A stretch of DNA of 64,000 bases from Cyrtodaria siliqua. Lineage: Eukaryota > Mollusca > Bivalvia > Adapedonta > Hiatellidae. This document shows, one piece after another, positions 41,901 through 53,900 of the stretch (its first letter is position 1; the number at the start of each line of letters is the position of its first letter). The notes beneath the pieces are model-generated. The model saw nothing but the letters and a program-made list of their open reading frames with translations, searched no databases and was not told the origin of the DNA. The position numbers and the translations under genes are program-made. Location of the stretch: positions 1-64,000 of the forward strand of contig JAWPHD010006786.1 in NCBI GenBank assembly GCA_037043455.1, read 5' to 3'.

Positions 41901-44900
41901 AGGCAAAATATAGCATATTTAACTAAATCAAGGGCCATAACTCCGCTGTTACTGGTCCGATCTGGCCGGTTTTCGAACTTGTCCGAGCTTTCATTTATAT
42001 TAACTTTATTTGGTAAAGTTTGGTAAAGATCGGATGAAAAATGAAGGCCCTATCGTAATATAGCATTTTTAACTAAATCAAGGGCCATAACTCCGCTGTT
42101 CTGGTCCGATCTGGCTGGTTTTCGAACTTGTCCAAGTTTTCATTGATATTAACAATCTTAAAACGTTTGGTAAAGATCGGATGAAAAATGAAGACCCTAA
42201 CGTCTTAACGAGGCAAAATATAGCCTTTTTAACTAAATCAAGGGCCATAACTCCGCTGTTACTAGTCCGATCTGGCTGTTTTTTCAACAACTTCTCCGAG
42301 CTTTCATTGATATTAACAAGGTGGTAAAGTTTGGTAAAGATCGGATGAAAAATGAAGGCCCTATCGTCTTAACGAGGCAAAATATAGAATTTTTAACTAA
42401 ATCAAGGGCTATAACTCTGCTGTTGCTGGTCCGAACTGGCTGGTTTTCGAACTTTCCAAGCTTTCATTGACATTAACAATCTGGTCAAGTTTGGTAAAGA
42501 TCGAATGAAAAATGCAGGCCCTATCGTCTTAAAGGTGAAATATAGCGTGTATTTTGAGTATATATTCGGAAATATACGTATATAATATACAACATTTTCA
42601 AATCTTACACTTATTGGTTGTCCCGTTTTCTCACAGTAGCCAATTTTATCCCATAGCGCACACGCTTCGAGTTTCGCCCTGATTGAAGACAGGTAAGTGA
42701 CACGTGATCCTGTGACGTCATTGGTACCAAACTATTCGCGGTGTCGCATTGAGATGTATAGTATTGTCTATGTAGGATTACGTTTTATGGTACTTGTTAA
42801 AAGTGCCTGTGTTGTTGCTGGGTGAAAAAGTTTGCATAAAGAAGGACAAGATAATAACCTAAGTTTTTTTCGTTTCCCTAATCGAGATAATGATATATTA
42901 AGATTTGAAGTGTGGGTAGACGTTACCGAAGAAAATCGCCCGACTCGTCGAGAAAGTGGGAACCTACGAAAGACGCGCGAGTTTGTAGCAAACATTTTGA
43001 GTTGACTTCGTGGGAAGTCCATCCTTTGGTTTCATTATCTTTGAATTTGGAGAACAAAAGGCCATGCAGATTAAAATCAACAGCGGTACCAACGATATTC
43101 GACTATAAAAATGAGAAGTGCATAACCCCGCCATCTCCAAGCAAGTTGTATTCGCCTATTCGACCAGCGTTGAGGAAATTCATACATGAAGTAAGATTGG
43201 AATTTATGTTCAATTATCTTAGCACCTCATCGGGTATACGTATGATAAATTGAAGAAAGGTGTATAGTCTTAGATCTTTATATACACCGTGAATGTTTAG
43301 CTGTTGAATTAGAAGCATGCGTCTTTACGTTAATCAATGAAGAGTTGACGGCGCTAATATTATGTAGCCGTCTTTTTTTAAAAGATTGCTAAGAACGTTC
43401 ATCATAGAAATTTAAATGAATCCGGTGAAATAAACACTGTGTCTTTGTTTCCAAATTTTAATTTTAATAATTTTAAATTATACACCCTCTTCTGCCAATA
43501 GTGTTATAGATATATATTATCAACATATATAGGTCTAATGGATTTAAAAAAAAAATACAAATTGTTTCATGGATATTTATTACAAGGCAGAAAATTAATA
43601 ATCTTAGTAGCTTTTATATTAATTCAGTAATTTTTTATGGCAAAGCAACAACAATAACGCCTCTTAGCTCGTGCAATAAGTAAAACAAGTATAATAGAAT
43701 AATATACTTTATATTATGGTAACTTGATATATTTGGTCTGTTTTCGATCTGTATATCAGGAGTAAGTATACATGAGTATGTATACTTACTAACTGTCATT
43801 ATCGTTCTCATAATACATGTGGCTATATTATTTAAATCATAGTATTTTTCTCTCTTTGTGCGCGACAAATATCATGTGATATATCCGTCTTGTGCAATAC
43901 GCGTCTGCCCTCGGCGGTATTACACGGCTCAATAAATTGCAATAAACAGGAAATATATCATAAAACTAGGTTTCCCTAAATGGTGCGTGCTTTTGTGATA
44001 TACCGACGTATGTACCCAAATTAGGCTTCACTTCAATAGTGCACCGCAATATTTTATTAGTCTGTATTGATATTTGGGGGCACGTGGAGACTAGAGAGCG
44101 TGTCATATTGCAAACACCGCTTCTAGAGTGTTTGGTGTTGATGGCGACTTATGGCAAATATATAATACTATAGCAATTATGGCGCCGAAATTATATGCTG
44201 TTTCATTTATTATTGTTTTTGTTCATTTTTTTTTATCAATTATGGATAATATCTAATAAATATATTTGTTCCATGTCTACTTATCGGCAAAAAAAATCTG
44301 ACGCTCGTATTACCATAGAGTTACATACATATATATCCATGTATTGGTCGGTGACATTTCCTTTGATGAATACAGAGCATTAAATCGTTTAATTTATGGT
44401 AACTAAATGGGCGTGGCTATGCCGTACTACAACTACCGGATATTGGAATTTAGAGTAGGGTCACTATGACGTCACAGTGTTATTAAGTACACCATGCTAC
44501 AAAAAAGATAGAGTCTGTCTCAGCTCGTTGGTTTTTTAAACACCTCGATGGGCTAGGCCCCTCGGTGTTTAAATAAGCCAACTCGCTGAGACCAGACTCT
44601 ATCTATTACTTAATGTATAGGTATAGACCAGGTCCATTCATTCGGAATATGCTACATTTCGCGGTTATTGTGTATGTACCAAGATATTGCAGTGTTGCGG
44701 GTGACTTACTGTTCAGATTTCGATGAAAACAATGTTTACGTCGTTTTTTTGTTTGTTGTTGCTGTAAGTGTATAAATACGCTATTTTGTTAGATTAGTGA
44801 ATAGTGTAATGAACCACTGAACGTAACGAATGACATGACACGAAAGTCTGTACAAGCTCTCCATTTGCACCTGCACCGCGTACGACTTCATCATCAGTTG

Positions 44901-47900
44901 ATGAATCCGATGTATTTTCGTCCTCAGACACGTATTTTGGCTCCAAATCGTAAGGTTGCACATGGTGTAACCGTTTTATCACGGGCATTTCCTCTGACAT
45001 CGCTTAATTCTCACATTTTCACACAAGGTATACTGTTTTGCGTTCAGTCCCAATGTAAACAAAAAATAGTTTGTTCCCAATGACGTCATTTCCGGTAATT
45101 CGCGCAAGAGTTTTTCCCCTTAGATTTTTTTCGATTTTTTAGCAATGCCTGTTCGCCTTTTCGGTTTTTATCTTTAAAAACATATTTTCACTAAACATAC
45201 ATCAATAGCATAGTAAACATCGTATTTATAATGATATTTAATAATTAAAAACATATCAACAACGGATTTGTTGATTTAGGACAAATTTCATCTTTAACGA
45301 GGCAACATATAGCATTTTTTTAACTAAGTCAAGGGCCATAACTCCGCTGTTACTGGTTCGATCTGGCTGGTTTTCAAACTTGTCCAAGCTTTCATTGATA
45401 TTAACAATCTGGTAAAGTTTGGTAAAGATTGGATGAAAAATGAAGGCCCCATCATCTTAACGAGGCAACATATAGCATTTTTAACTAAGTCAAGGGCCAT
45501 AACTCCGCTGTTACTGGTTCGATCTGGCTGGTTTTCGAACTTGTCCGAGCATTTATTGATATTAACAATCTGTTAAAGTTTGGTAAATATCGGATGAAAA
45601 ATGAAGGCTCTTTCGTCTTAACGAGGTAAAAGTTAACGGACGGACGGACGACGGACAACACACCATCCCATAAGCTCTGCTGGCCTTTGGCCAGTAGAGC
45701 TAAAAATGGATGAGAAAAAAACAAGTTTTCATCAAAATGTCACTTTGTTATGAAACAATTGAACACTAAGAGACATCATTAATTGAAGATAAGAAGTGCA
45801 ATGCCAACGATTATTGTGCACTTACCAGTCATCAGGTGGTTACTGCATTGAGTTTGCCAAAATCAGCACTTGTTTTAATCAAAGCATTCGGCAAGTGAAA
45901 TTTTTTTTGTCTATCGTTTTCAGTTTTTAATTGTGTAATGAGTGCGTGTTAGGTGATACATAGCTATTTTTTATAATTGCCATGTAAAAGCACCATGTCT
46001 AAATGGCTATTGTTCAGTTCAACAGCAAATATGCAGCTGTTGAAGAAAACTAGATGATTGCAAATGTAATACTGCTTGGATAAGTGAGTTTAAATGTATT
46101 AAAAAAGTGATAGGGGGAGAAAAATGATAGTCTGAAAAATTATTAACTGTTATTTGTATTCATCTATATCATGAAATTCAACATCAACACTTGTTTCTAT
46201 TTAATACTGGAGAAAAAAAACAGAATGGTTTTAAGGCATTTCACAAAATTTTCCTCAGATTGGGACCCAATCTCCCCGATGTGATGCTAGACAATTTGGC
46301 ATGTATGCATTCAACTCAGTGACCCCTTAAACAAAAGGTCTGAAATGGGCTGTATCTACAAAGTTTGGTTTATACATATTTATTTCAAATTGTTTACAAT
46401 TATGTGAATGATGACCCAAAAATGGAAATAAGAATAGTATTTCTTCTGTTATATGATATATATGATTACCGCTGTATGGCTGAAGTCCAATATCAAACAC
46501 GTGCATATCCGTGCCGTTATACACCATGGATATCAGATCATCCTTGCACGTGTCTGCGTGCTTGTGATATGGCGTACACCCATCCATGTTCATGTTTACT
46601 ACATCGCTGGTCTCCTCCAGGAAATCCAGTGTTTTGTAGGTGTCAAAGGTTATGTCCTTGACACAGCCACCAAATGCTGGGAAATGAAAGTCAAAATCAA
46701 ATACATTTTAACAGTAGAACCGAATGAATATTAAGTACTTACAGAACATGTTATCAAAGCGAAAAAATGTTGAACATTGCTGAAGGAATACACCCTTAAT
46801 ATAGTCAAAAAGAACAGTATGCTGCTAGAGAAAAATCCTTTTAAATGATAACCGGTCTGGGTCCCATTTTATTAAACATCTTACGATAAGTCTCAAATTT
46901 TAAAATCTTTCTTTTTCTTCACCTAAGCATTCAATGTAGACAATTATCTGTGCAAGTAGTACAGAAATATCACATGTATAAGAAAATGAAATGAAATCAC
47001 GTTTATTTGAAAAGTGTAATCTATAGTGAAGCATTTAAGAAACTGATTTACGATAAAAATGGTCGCAAGTTGTTTCATAAAATGAGGCCCTGGTTTATAA
47101 GAAGAAGATACCACTTTTCACTTAAAACATAAGTCTCAACACTTTGTAACGTGAAGTCATAATTTAGAACTATTTTCAGATGGTATGAAAATCTAACCAT
47201 TATTTTATTTTACATAGTCTATATTACAAGCTGCAGCCAAAGAGTGTATCAGGCAGAAATTCAGGTCTTGGGTGTGCAAATATGCACACAGGGTGTGCAC
47301 ATTCTTTTGCTATAGCCTATCCATGCCAAGTGGATATCTCTGGTGATTTTTAGTTTACAGATAAAGGTGAAAAAGGTACATTTAAGATTATCTTTCTTTT
47401 GTAAATGTAGACAAGACATAACACTACCGAGAAAGTAAGACGTGGGAAGTGTTGTTTTTTATTTATTTATTTGCCGCACCCACTCGACCAAATATTGGCT
47501 ATGATTTTCCAAAAATGGCCGTACAAAAGATGGCTGCACTGTTGGCTGGCTAATACACTCCACCCAATGCACATCTTATATTTTAGGTATAAAATACAGA
47601 AAACAACCGTGATCCCCAGTACTCACCAGCAATGGGCATGGCGAGCTTGTTCTTTTGAACAAACTGAACTGCTTCTGAGTCCGGTGGTATGCCGCCAACG
47701 TAGAAATCCGATGACGTCAACACTGTCAGCTGGATTACAGGATCTCCCGACGTCGCATTCCCGACATCTTTCACGATTATTTTAGCCTCCTGTCCGGTCT
47801 TGATAAGCTGCACATTATACCAGCGACTGTCGCAGAAATTTACTGTCGGAGTGTTCATTGTCACTGAGCTTCCCATGATGCCGTTGGCAAACTCAAAATG

Positions 47901-50900
47901 AAGCGCCCTGTTGATCAAGGCACAGTAGATATAAATGCCCGTGCCACCGTAAGCAAAGAAGAGTATCCCAGTATGCATCTGGGTACGGAAACCAAACTCA
48001 ATCAGTTTGTCGTCACCCACTTGGAATAGATCATGTGGAAATCTTGCATATCCTGGGAATGAAACAAACAAATGCTTTTGGACATGTATACAGGTATTCA
48101 TATAGAAGACATAGAAGAATGTATAAATCATTAAAATAATCTGAAAAGACGAAATACAAGCAAAATAAATATCAGTTTAAAGTGTTTTAATCACTTTCTT
48201 GTGTAAAATATTAAATGCAATTTGATTCAAATACTGAAAAAGACTGCTGAATACTTGTGTATTTTTAACATTGTTGACTGGTTTAGCCCTTATGTGATAC
48301 TGATGCTTAGCAAAGGTCTAGAACATTTGAATTTTTGGAAGACAATGGATCAGATGCCCAACACTGCATGCCAGAAAAACATGCCAGAAAAACCAAAGAA
48401 TCATCTTTGTAAAATAATAATCCATAATGGTTAGACAAGGGAAACAATATTTACCTCTAGTTTATTTTAATACATGTTTTATTCACTCACCTTGTCCCAT
48501 GAAGTGTACTCCTCTATCCAAGTTTATGGGACAGCCCTCCCAGTTCAGGAAGGCTAGCTCATTATGTACAGCATCTTCCCATTCAAGGGTTTTCCACACT
48601 TCCACAGGATACTTCTGCTGCATGATCTGGATGTCACGTATGCAGCCCTGGAAACTGTTTTCAATTATCTGCAATTGTATTTTGTTTGTTTGAATGGAGT
48701 TTTACATCTCGTTTAGCACATGTTATGTATTTGATGGTTGACTTTTTGTGGTAGAGGCAGACCTGGGTTACGAGAACCAGTACTGAATATCTCTGCCATC
48801 CGTAAGAATCGACACTTTGCCACTTACCAGTACAAGCTGAGCTCCCGTAGTGGGATTCGAACACGCAGTGCAGAGGCGAGAAAGCGCAGAGGCGAGAAGG
48901 TCTACAGTGCAGAGGCGAGAAGGTCTACAGCACAGAGGTGAGAAGGTCTACAGTGCAGAGGCGAGAAGGTCTACAGTGCAGAGGTGAGAAGGTCTACAGT
49001 GCAGAGGCGAGAAGGTCTACAGTGCAGAGGTGAGAAGGTCTACAGTGCAGAGGTGAGAAGGTCTACAGTGCAGAGGTGAGAAGGTCTACAGTGCAGAGGC
49101 GAGAAGGTCTACAGTGCAGAGGTGAGAAGGTCTACAGCACAGAGGTGAGAAGGTCTACAGTGCAGAGGCGAGAAGGTCTACAGTGCAGAGGTGAGAAGGT
49201 CTACAGTGCAGAGGCGAGAAGGTCTACAGTGCAGAGGCGAGAAGGTCTACAGTGCAGAGGCGAGAAGGTCTACATGACTGAGGTGAGAAGGTCTACAGCA
49301 CAGAGGTGAGAAGGTCTACAGTGCAGAGGCGAGAAGGTCTACAGTGCAGAGGTGAGAAGGTCTACAGTGCAGAGGCGAGAAGGTCTACAGTGCAGAGGTG
49401 AGAAGGTCTACAGTGCAGAGGCGAGAAGGTCTACAGTGCAGAGGTGAGAAGGTCTACAGTGCAGAGGCGAGAAGGTCTACAGTGCAGAGGTGAGAAGGTC
49501 TACAGTGCAGAGGTGAGAAGGTCTACAGTGCAGAGGTGAGAAGGTCTACAGTGCAGAGGCGAGAAGGTCTACAGTGCAGAGGTGAGAAGGTCTACAGCAC
49601 AGAGGTGAGAAGGCCTACAGTGCAGAGGCGAGAAGGTCTACAGTGCAGAGGTGAGAAGGTCTACAGTGCAGAGGCGAGAAGGTCTACAGTGCAGAGGCGA
49701 GAAGGTCTACAGTGCAGAGGCGAGAAGGTCTACATGGCTGAGGTGAGAAGGTCTACAGCACAGAGGTGAGAAGGTCTACAGTGCAGAGGCGAGAAGGTCT
49801 ACAGTGCAGAGGTGAGAAGGTCTACAGTGCAGAGGCGAGAAGGTCTACAGTGCAGAGGTGAGAAGGTCTACAGTGCAGAGGTGAGAAGGTCTACAGTGCA
49901 GAGGTGAGAAGGTCTACAGTGCAGAGGCGAGAAGGTCTACAGTGCAGAGGTGAGAAGGTCTACAGCACAGAGGTGAGAAGGTCTACAGTGCAGAGGCGAG
50001 AAGGTCTACAGTGCAGAGGTGAGAAGGTCTACAGTGCAGAGGTGAGAAGGTCTACAGTGCAGAGGCGAGAAGGTCTACAGTGCAGAGGTGAGAAGGTCTA
50101 CAGTGCAGAGGCGAGAAGGTCTACAGTGCAGAGGTGAGAAGGTCTACAGTGCAGAGGTGAGAAGGTCTACAGTGCAGAGGCGAGAAGGTCTACAGTGCAG
50201 AGGTGAGAAGGTCTACAGTGCAGAGGCGAGAAGGTCTACAGTGCAGAGGTGAGAAGGTCTACAGTGCAGAGGCGAGAAGGTCTACAGTGCAGAGGTGAGA
50301 AGGTCTACAGTGCAGAGGCGAGAAGGTCTACAGTGCAGAGGTGAGAAGGTCTACAGCACAGAGGTGAGAAGGTCTACAGTGCAGAGGTGAGAAGGTCTAC
50401 AGTGCAGAGGCGAGAAGGTCTACAGTGCAGAGGTGAGAAGGTCTACAGCACAGAGGTGAGAAGGTCTACAGTGCAGAGGCGAGAAGGTCTACAGTGCAGA
50501 GGTGAGAAGGTCTACAGCACAGAGGTGAGAAGGTCTACAGTGCAGAGGTGAGAAGGTCTACAGTGCAGAGGCGAGAAGGTCTACAGTGCAGAGGTGAGAA
50601 GGTCTACAGTGCAGAGGTGAGAAGGTCTACAGTGCAGAGGCGAGAAGGTCTACAGTGCAGAGGTGAGAAGGTCTACAGCGCAGAGGCGAGAAGGTCTACA
50701 GTGCAGAGGTGAGAAGGTCTACAGTGCAGAGGCGAGAAGGTCTACAGTGCAGAGGTGAGAAGGTCTACAGCGCAGAGGTGAGAAGGTCTACAGCGCAGAG
50801 GCGAGAAGGTCTACAGTGCAGAGGCGAGAAGGTCTACAGTGCAGAGGCGAGAAGGTCTACAGTGCAGAGGCGAGAAGGTCTACAGTGCAGAGGCGAGAAG

Positions 50901-53900
50901 GTCTACAGCGCAGAGGCGAGAAGGTCTACAGTGCAGAGGCGAGAAGGTCTACAGTGCAGAGGCGAGAAGGTCTACAACGCAATGTGTTAACCCCTTGACC
51001 ATGGATGCTTTTATCTGCCATTGTAGTACGGTTGGTGAAATTGCATTTGATGAATGCAAATCATTTAATTCAGAATAACTAAGGAGGCCAAACTATACCA
51101 TCCTCTAACTTCCAATAAATGGAAATAAGAGAATGGTAGTTATTCTGACAGTCACTAAATACACCCTACTACAACACGGATAAGTGTCTGTCTCAGCCTG
51201 CTGGTTATTTACTTTGATGGGCATAATCCATGGGCAATGCCTGATGCCCATCAGGCAGTTTAAATAAACTCGCTGGGACCAGACTCTATATATTACTTAA
51301 GGTAAATATGAATGGTTATGGATGGCATGTTGTCTTGGTTGATAAGATGTTTCAACACTCATCGCAGGATTCACATGTTTGATTTTGGAAATTTGAAAGT
51401 AACAAATTGAATGAGTTCGATTTTCAATATACGGGAAACAGGTCCTAAAAGTAAGTAAAATTACCTCCCACATGAGAGGTTCACATCTATAAACAAGAAA
51501 TGTGCAGATTCACATGTCTCGCATAGCAGATACACACTGGGGATATATCACCTGTAGTCTGGGGTCTGATGTCTCGCATAGCAGATACACACTGGGGATA
51601 TATCACCTGTAGTCTGGGGTCTGATGTCTCCCATAGCAGATACACGAAAGGGATATATTACCTGCAGTCTGGGGTCTGATGTCTTGCATAGCAGATACAC
51701 AAAAGGGATATATCACCTGCCGTCTGGGGTCTGATGTCTCCCATAGCACATACACAAAAGGGATATATTACCTGCAGTCTGGAGTCTGATATCTCGCAAA
51801 TCGATACACAAAAGGGACATACCACCTGTAGTCTGGGGTCTGATGTCTCCCATAGCAGATACACAAAAGGGATATATTACCTGCAGTCTGGGGTCTGTTG
51901 CCTCCCATAGCAAATACACACTAGGGATATATCACCTGTAGTTTGGGGTCTGATGTCTCCCATAGCAGATACACGAAAGGGATATATTACCTGCAGTCTG
52001 GGGTCTGATGTCTTGCATAGCAGATACACAAAAGGGATATATCACCTGCAGTCTGGGGTCTGATGTCTCCCATAGCACATACACAAAAGGGATATATTAC
52101 CTGCAGTCTGGAGTCTGATATCTCGCAAATCGATACACAAAAGGGACATACCACCTGTAGTCTGGGGTCTGATGTCTCCCATAGCAGATACACAAAAGGG
52201 ATATATTACCTGCAGTCTGGGGTCTGATGTCTCCCATAGCAGATACACAAAAGGATATATTACCTGCAGTCTGGGGTCTGATGTCCCCCATAGCAGATAC
52301 ACAAAAGGGATATATTACCTGTAATCTGGGGTCTGATGTCTCCCATGGCATATACACAAAAGGGATATATTACCTGTAGTCTGGGGTCTGATGTCTCCCA
52401 TAGCAGATACACAAAAGGAATATATCACCTACAGTCTAGGGTCTGATGTCTCCAATAGCAGACACACAAAAGGGATATATTACCTGCAGTCTGGGGTCTG
52501 ATGTTTCCCATAGCAGATACACAAAAGGGATATATCACCTCAGTCTCGCATAGCAGATACACACTACGGATATATCACCTGCAGTCTGGAGTCTGATATC
52601 TCCCATAGCAGATACACAAAAGGGACATATCACCTGGGGTCTGATGTCTTGCATAGCAGATACACACTAGGGATATATCACCTGCAGTCTGGGGTCTGAT
52701 GTCTGCCACAGCAGATACATGAAAGGTATATGTTACCTGTAGTCTGGGATCTGATGTCTCGCATAGAAAATACACAAAAGGGATATATTACCTGTAGTCT
52801 GGGGTCTGAACTACGGCGTCTGATCACGAAGTCTGCAGGAAGTCCCCCAACATACACCCCTGTATTGGGGCCAATGATTGTTCCTTTAGCACATTTGCTG
52901 ACTCTGGAACCTACATGTATCAGTACAAATGCATGAATTATATTCAGGAACCTACATTGTTACGTGTATCAGTATTAACTTGTACAAATGCATGATTTAT
53001 ATATAGGAACCTACATTTGTACATTGTTACGTGTATGAGTATTAACTTGTACAAATGCATGAATTATATTCAGGAACCTACATTGTTACGTGTATGAGTA
53101 TTAACTTGTACAAATGCATGAATTATATTCAGGAACCTACATTGTTACGTGTATGAGTATTAACTTGTACAAATGCATGAATTATATTCAGGAACCAACA
53201 CTGTTACATGTATCAGTATTAACTTGTAAAAATGCATGAATTATATTCTGGAACCTACATTGTTACGTGTATCAGTATTAACTTGTAAAAATGCATGAAT
53301 TATATTCTGGAACCTACAGTGTTACGTGTATGAGTATTAACTTGTACAACTGCATGAATTATATTCTGGAACCTACATTGTTACGTGTATGAGTATTAAC
53401 TTGTACAAATGCATGAATTATATTCAGGAACCTACATTGTTACGTGTATCAGTATTAACTTGTACAAATGCATGAATCATATTCAGGAACCTACATTGTT
53501 ACGTGTATCAGTATTAACTTGTACAACTGCATGAATTATATTCTGGAACCTACATTGTTACGTGTATGAGTATTAACTTGTACAAATGCATGAATTATAT
53601 TCAGGAACCTACATTGTTACGTGTATCAGTATTAACTTGTACAAATGCATGAATCATATTCAGGAACCTACATTGTTACGTGTATCAGTATTAACTTGTA
53701 CAAATGCATGAATTATATTCAGGAACCTACATTGTTACGTGTATGAGTATTAACTTGTACAAATGCATGAATTATATTCAGGAACCAACACTGTTACATG
53801 TATCAGTATTAACTTGTACAAATGCATGAATTATATTCTGGAACCTACATTGTTACGTGTATCAGTATTAACTTGTACAAATGCATGAATTATATTCAGG

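Larger units (their letters stand above)
42533..45293. mobile_element. Kolobok-like DNA transposon remnant with TTAA target duplication
   Basis: TTAA at 42,529-42,532 and 45,294-45,297 flanks exactly the point where the host element's cgtcttaacgaggc is split. Ends are short inverted repeats: aggtgaaat at left, atttcatct at right (one mismatch). It contains a broken THAP domain (plus strand) and a short acidic ORF (minus strand). TTAA targets together with THAP domains are a Kolobok trait; piggyBac also uses TTAA but has different ends. No intact transposase core is visible, so this is a deleted copy. Confidence 0.65.
40778..45703 (+). mobile_element. Helentron-like element, family H3, interrupted by a 2.76-kb transposon
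   Basis: The 5' end aacaagaggcccaagaggg with gctctactggc pairs with the 3' gccagtagagc, which runs into ctaa. Six ~155-bp units (cataactctgccaaaa, caagtttcgttgaaatccag) are followed by ~165-bp units identical in type to 30.2-30.7 kb. The core stops at 42,532 and resumes at 45,294 after a TTAA-flanked insertion, then ends with a GACGG microsatellite (45,637-45,655) and hairpin. Confidence 0.7.

Noticed and set aside
42912..43253. THAP ORF as an intact gene
   Set aside because: It lacks the first zinc-binding half in frame; upstream sequence has a stop at the expected cysteine and a frameshift, so it was called a pseudogene within a transposon.
48738..51078. ORFs encoding RREGLQCRGEKVYSAEA-type repeats
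   Set aside because: Translation of the homogeneous 23-bp minisatellite.
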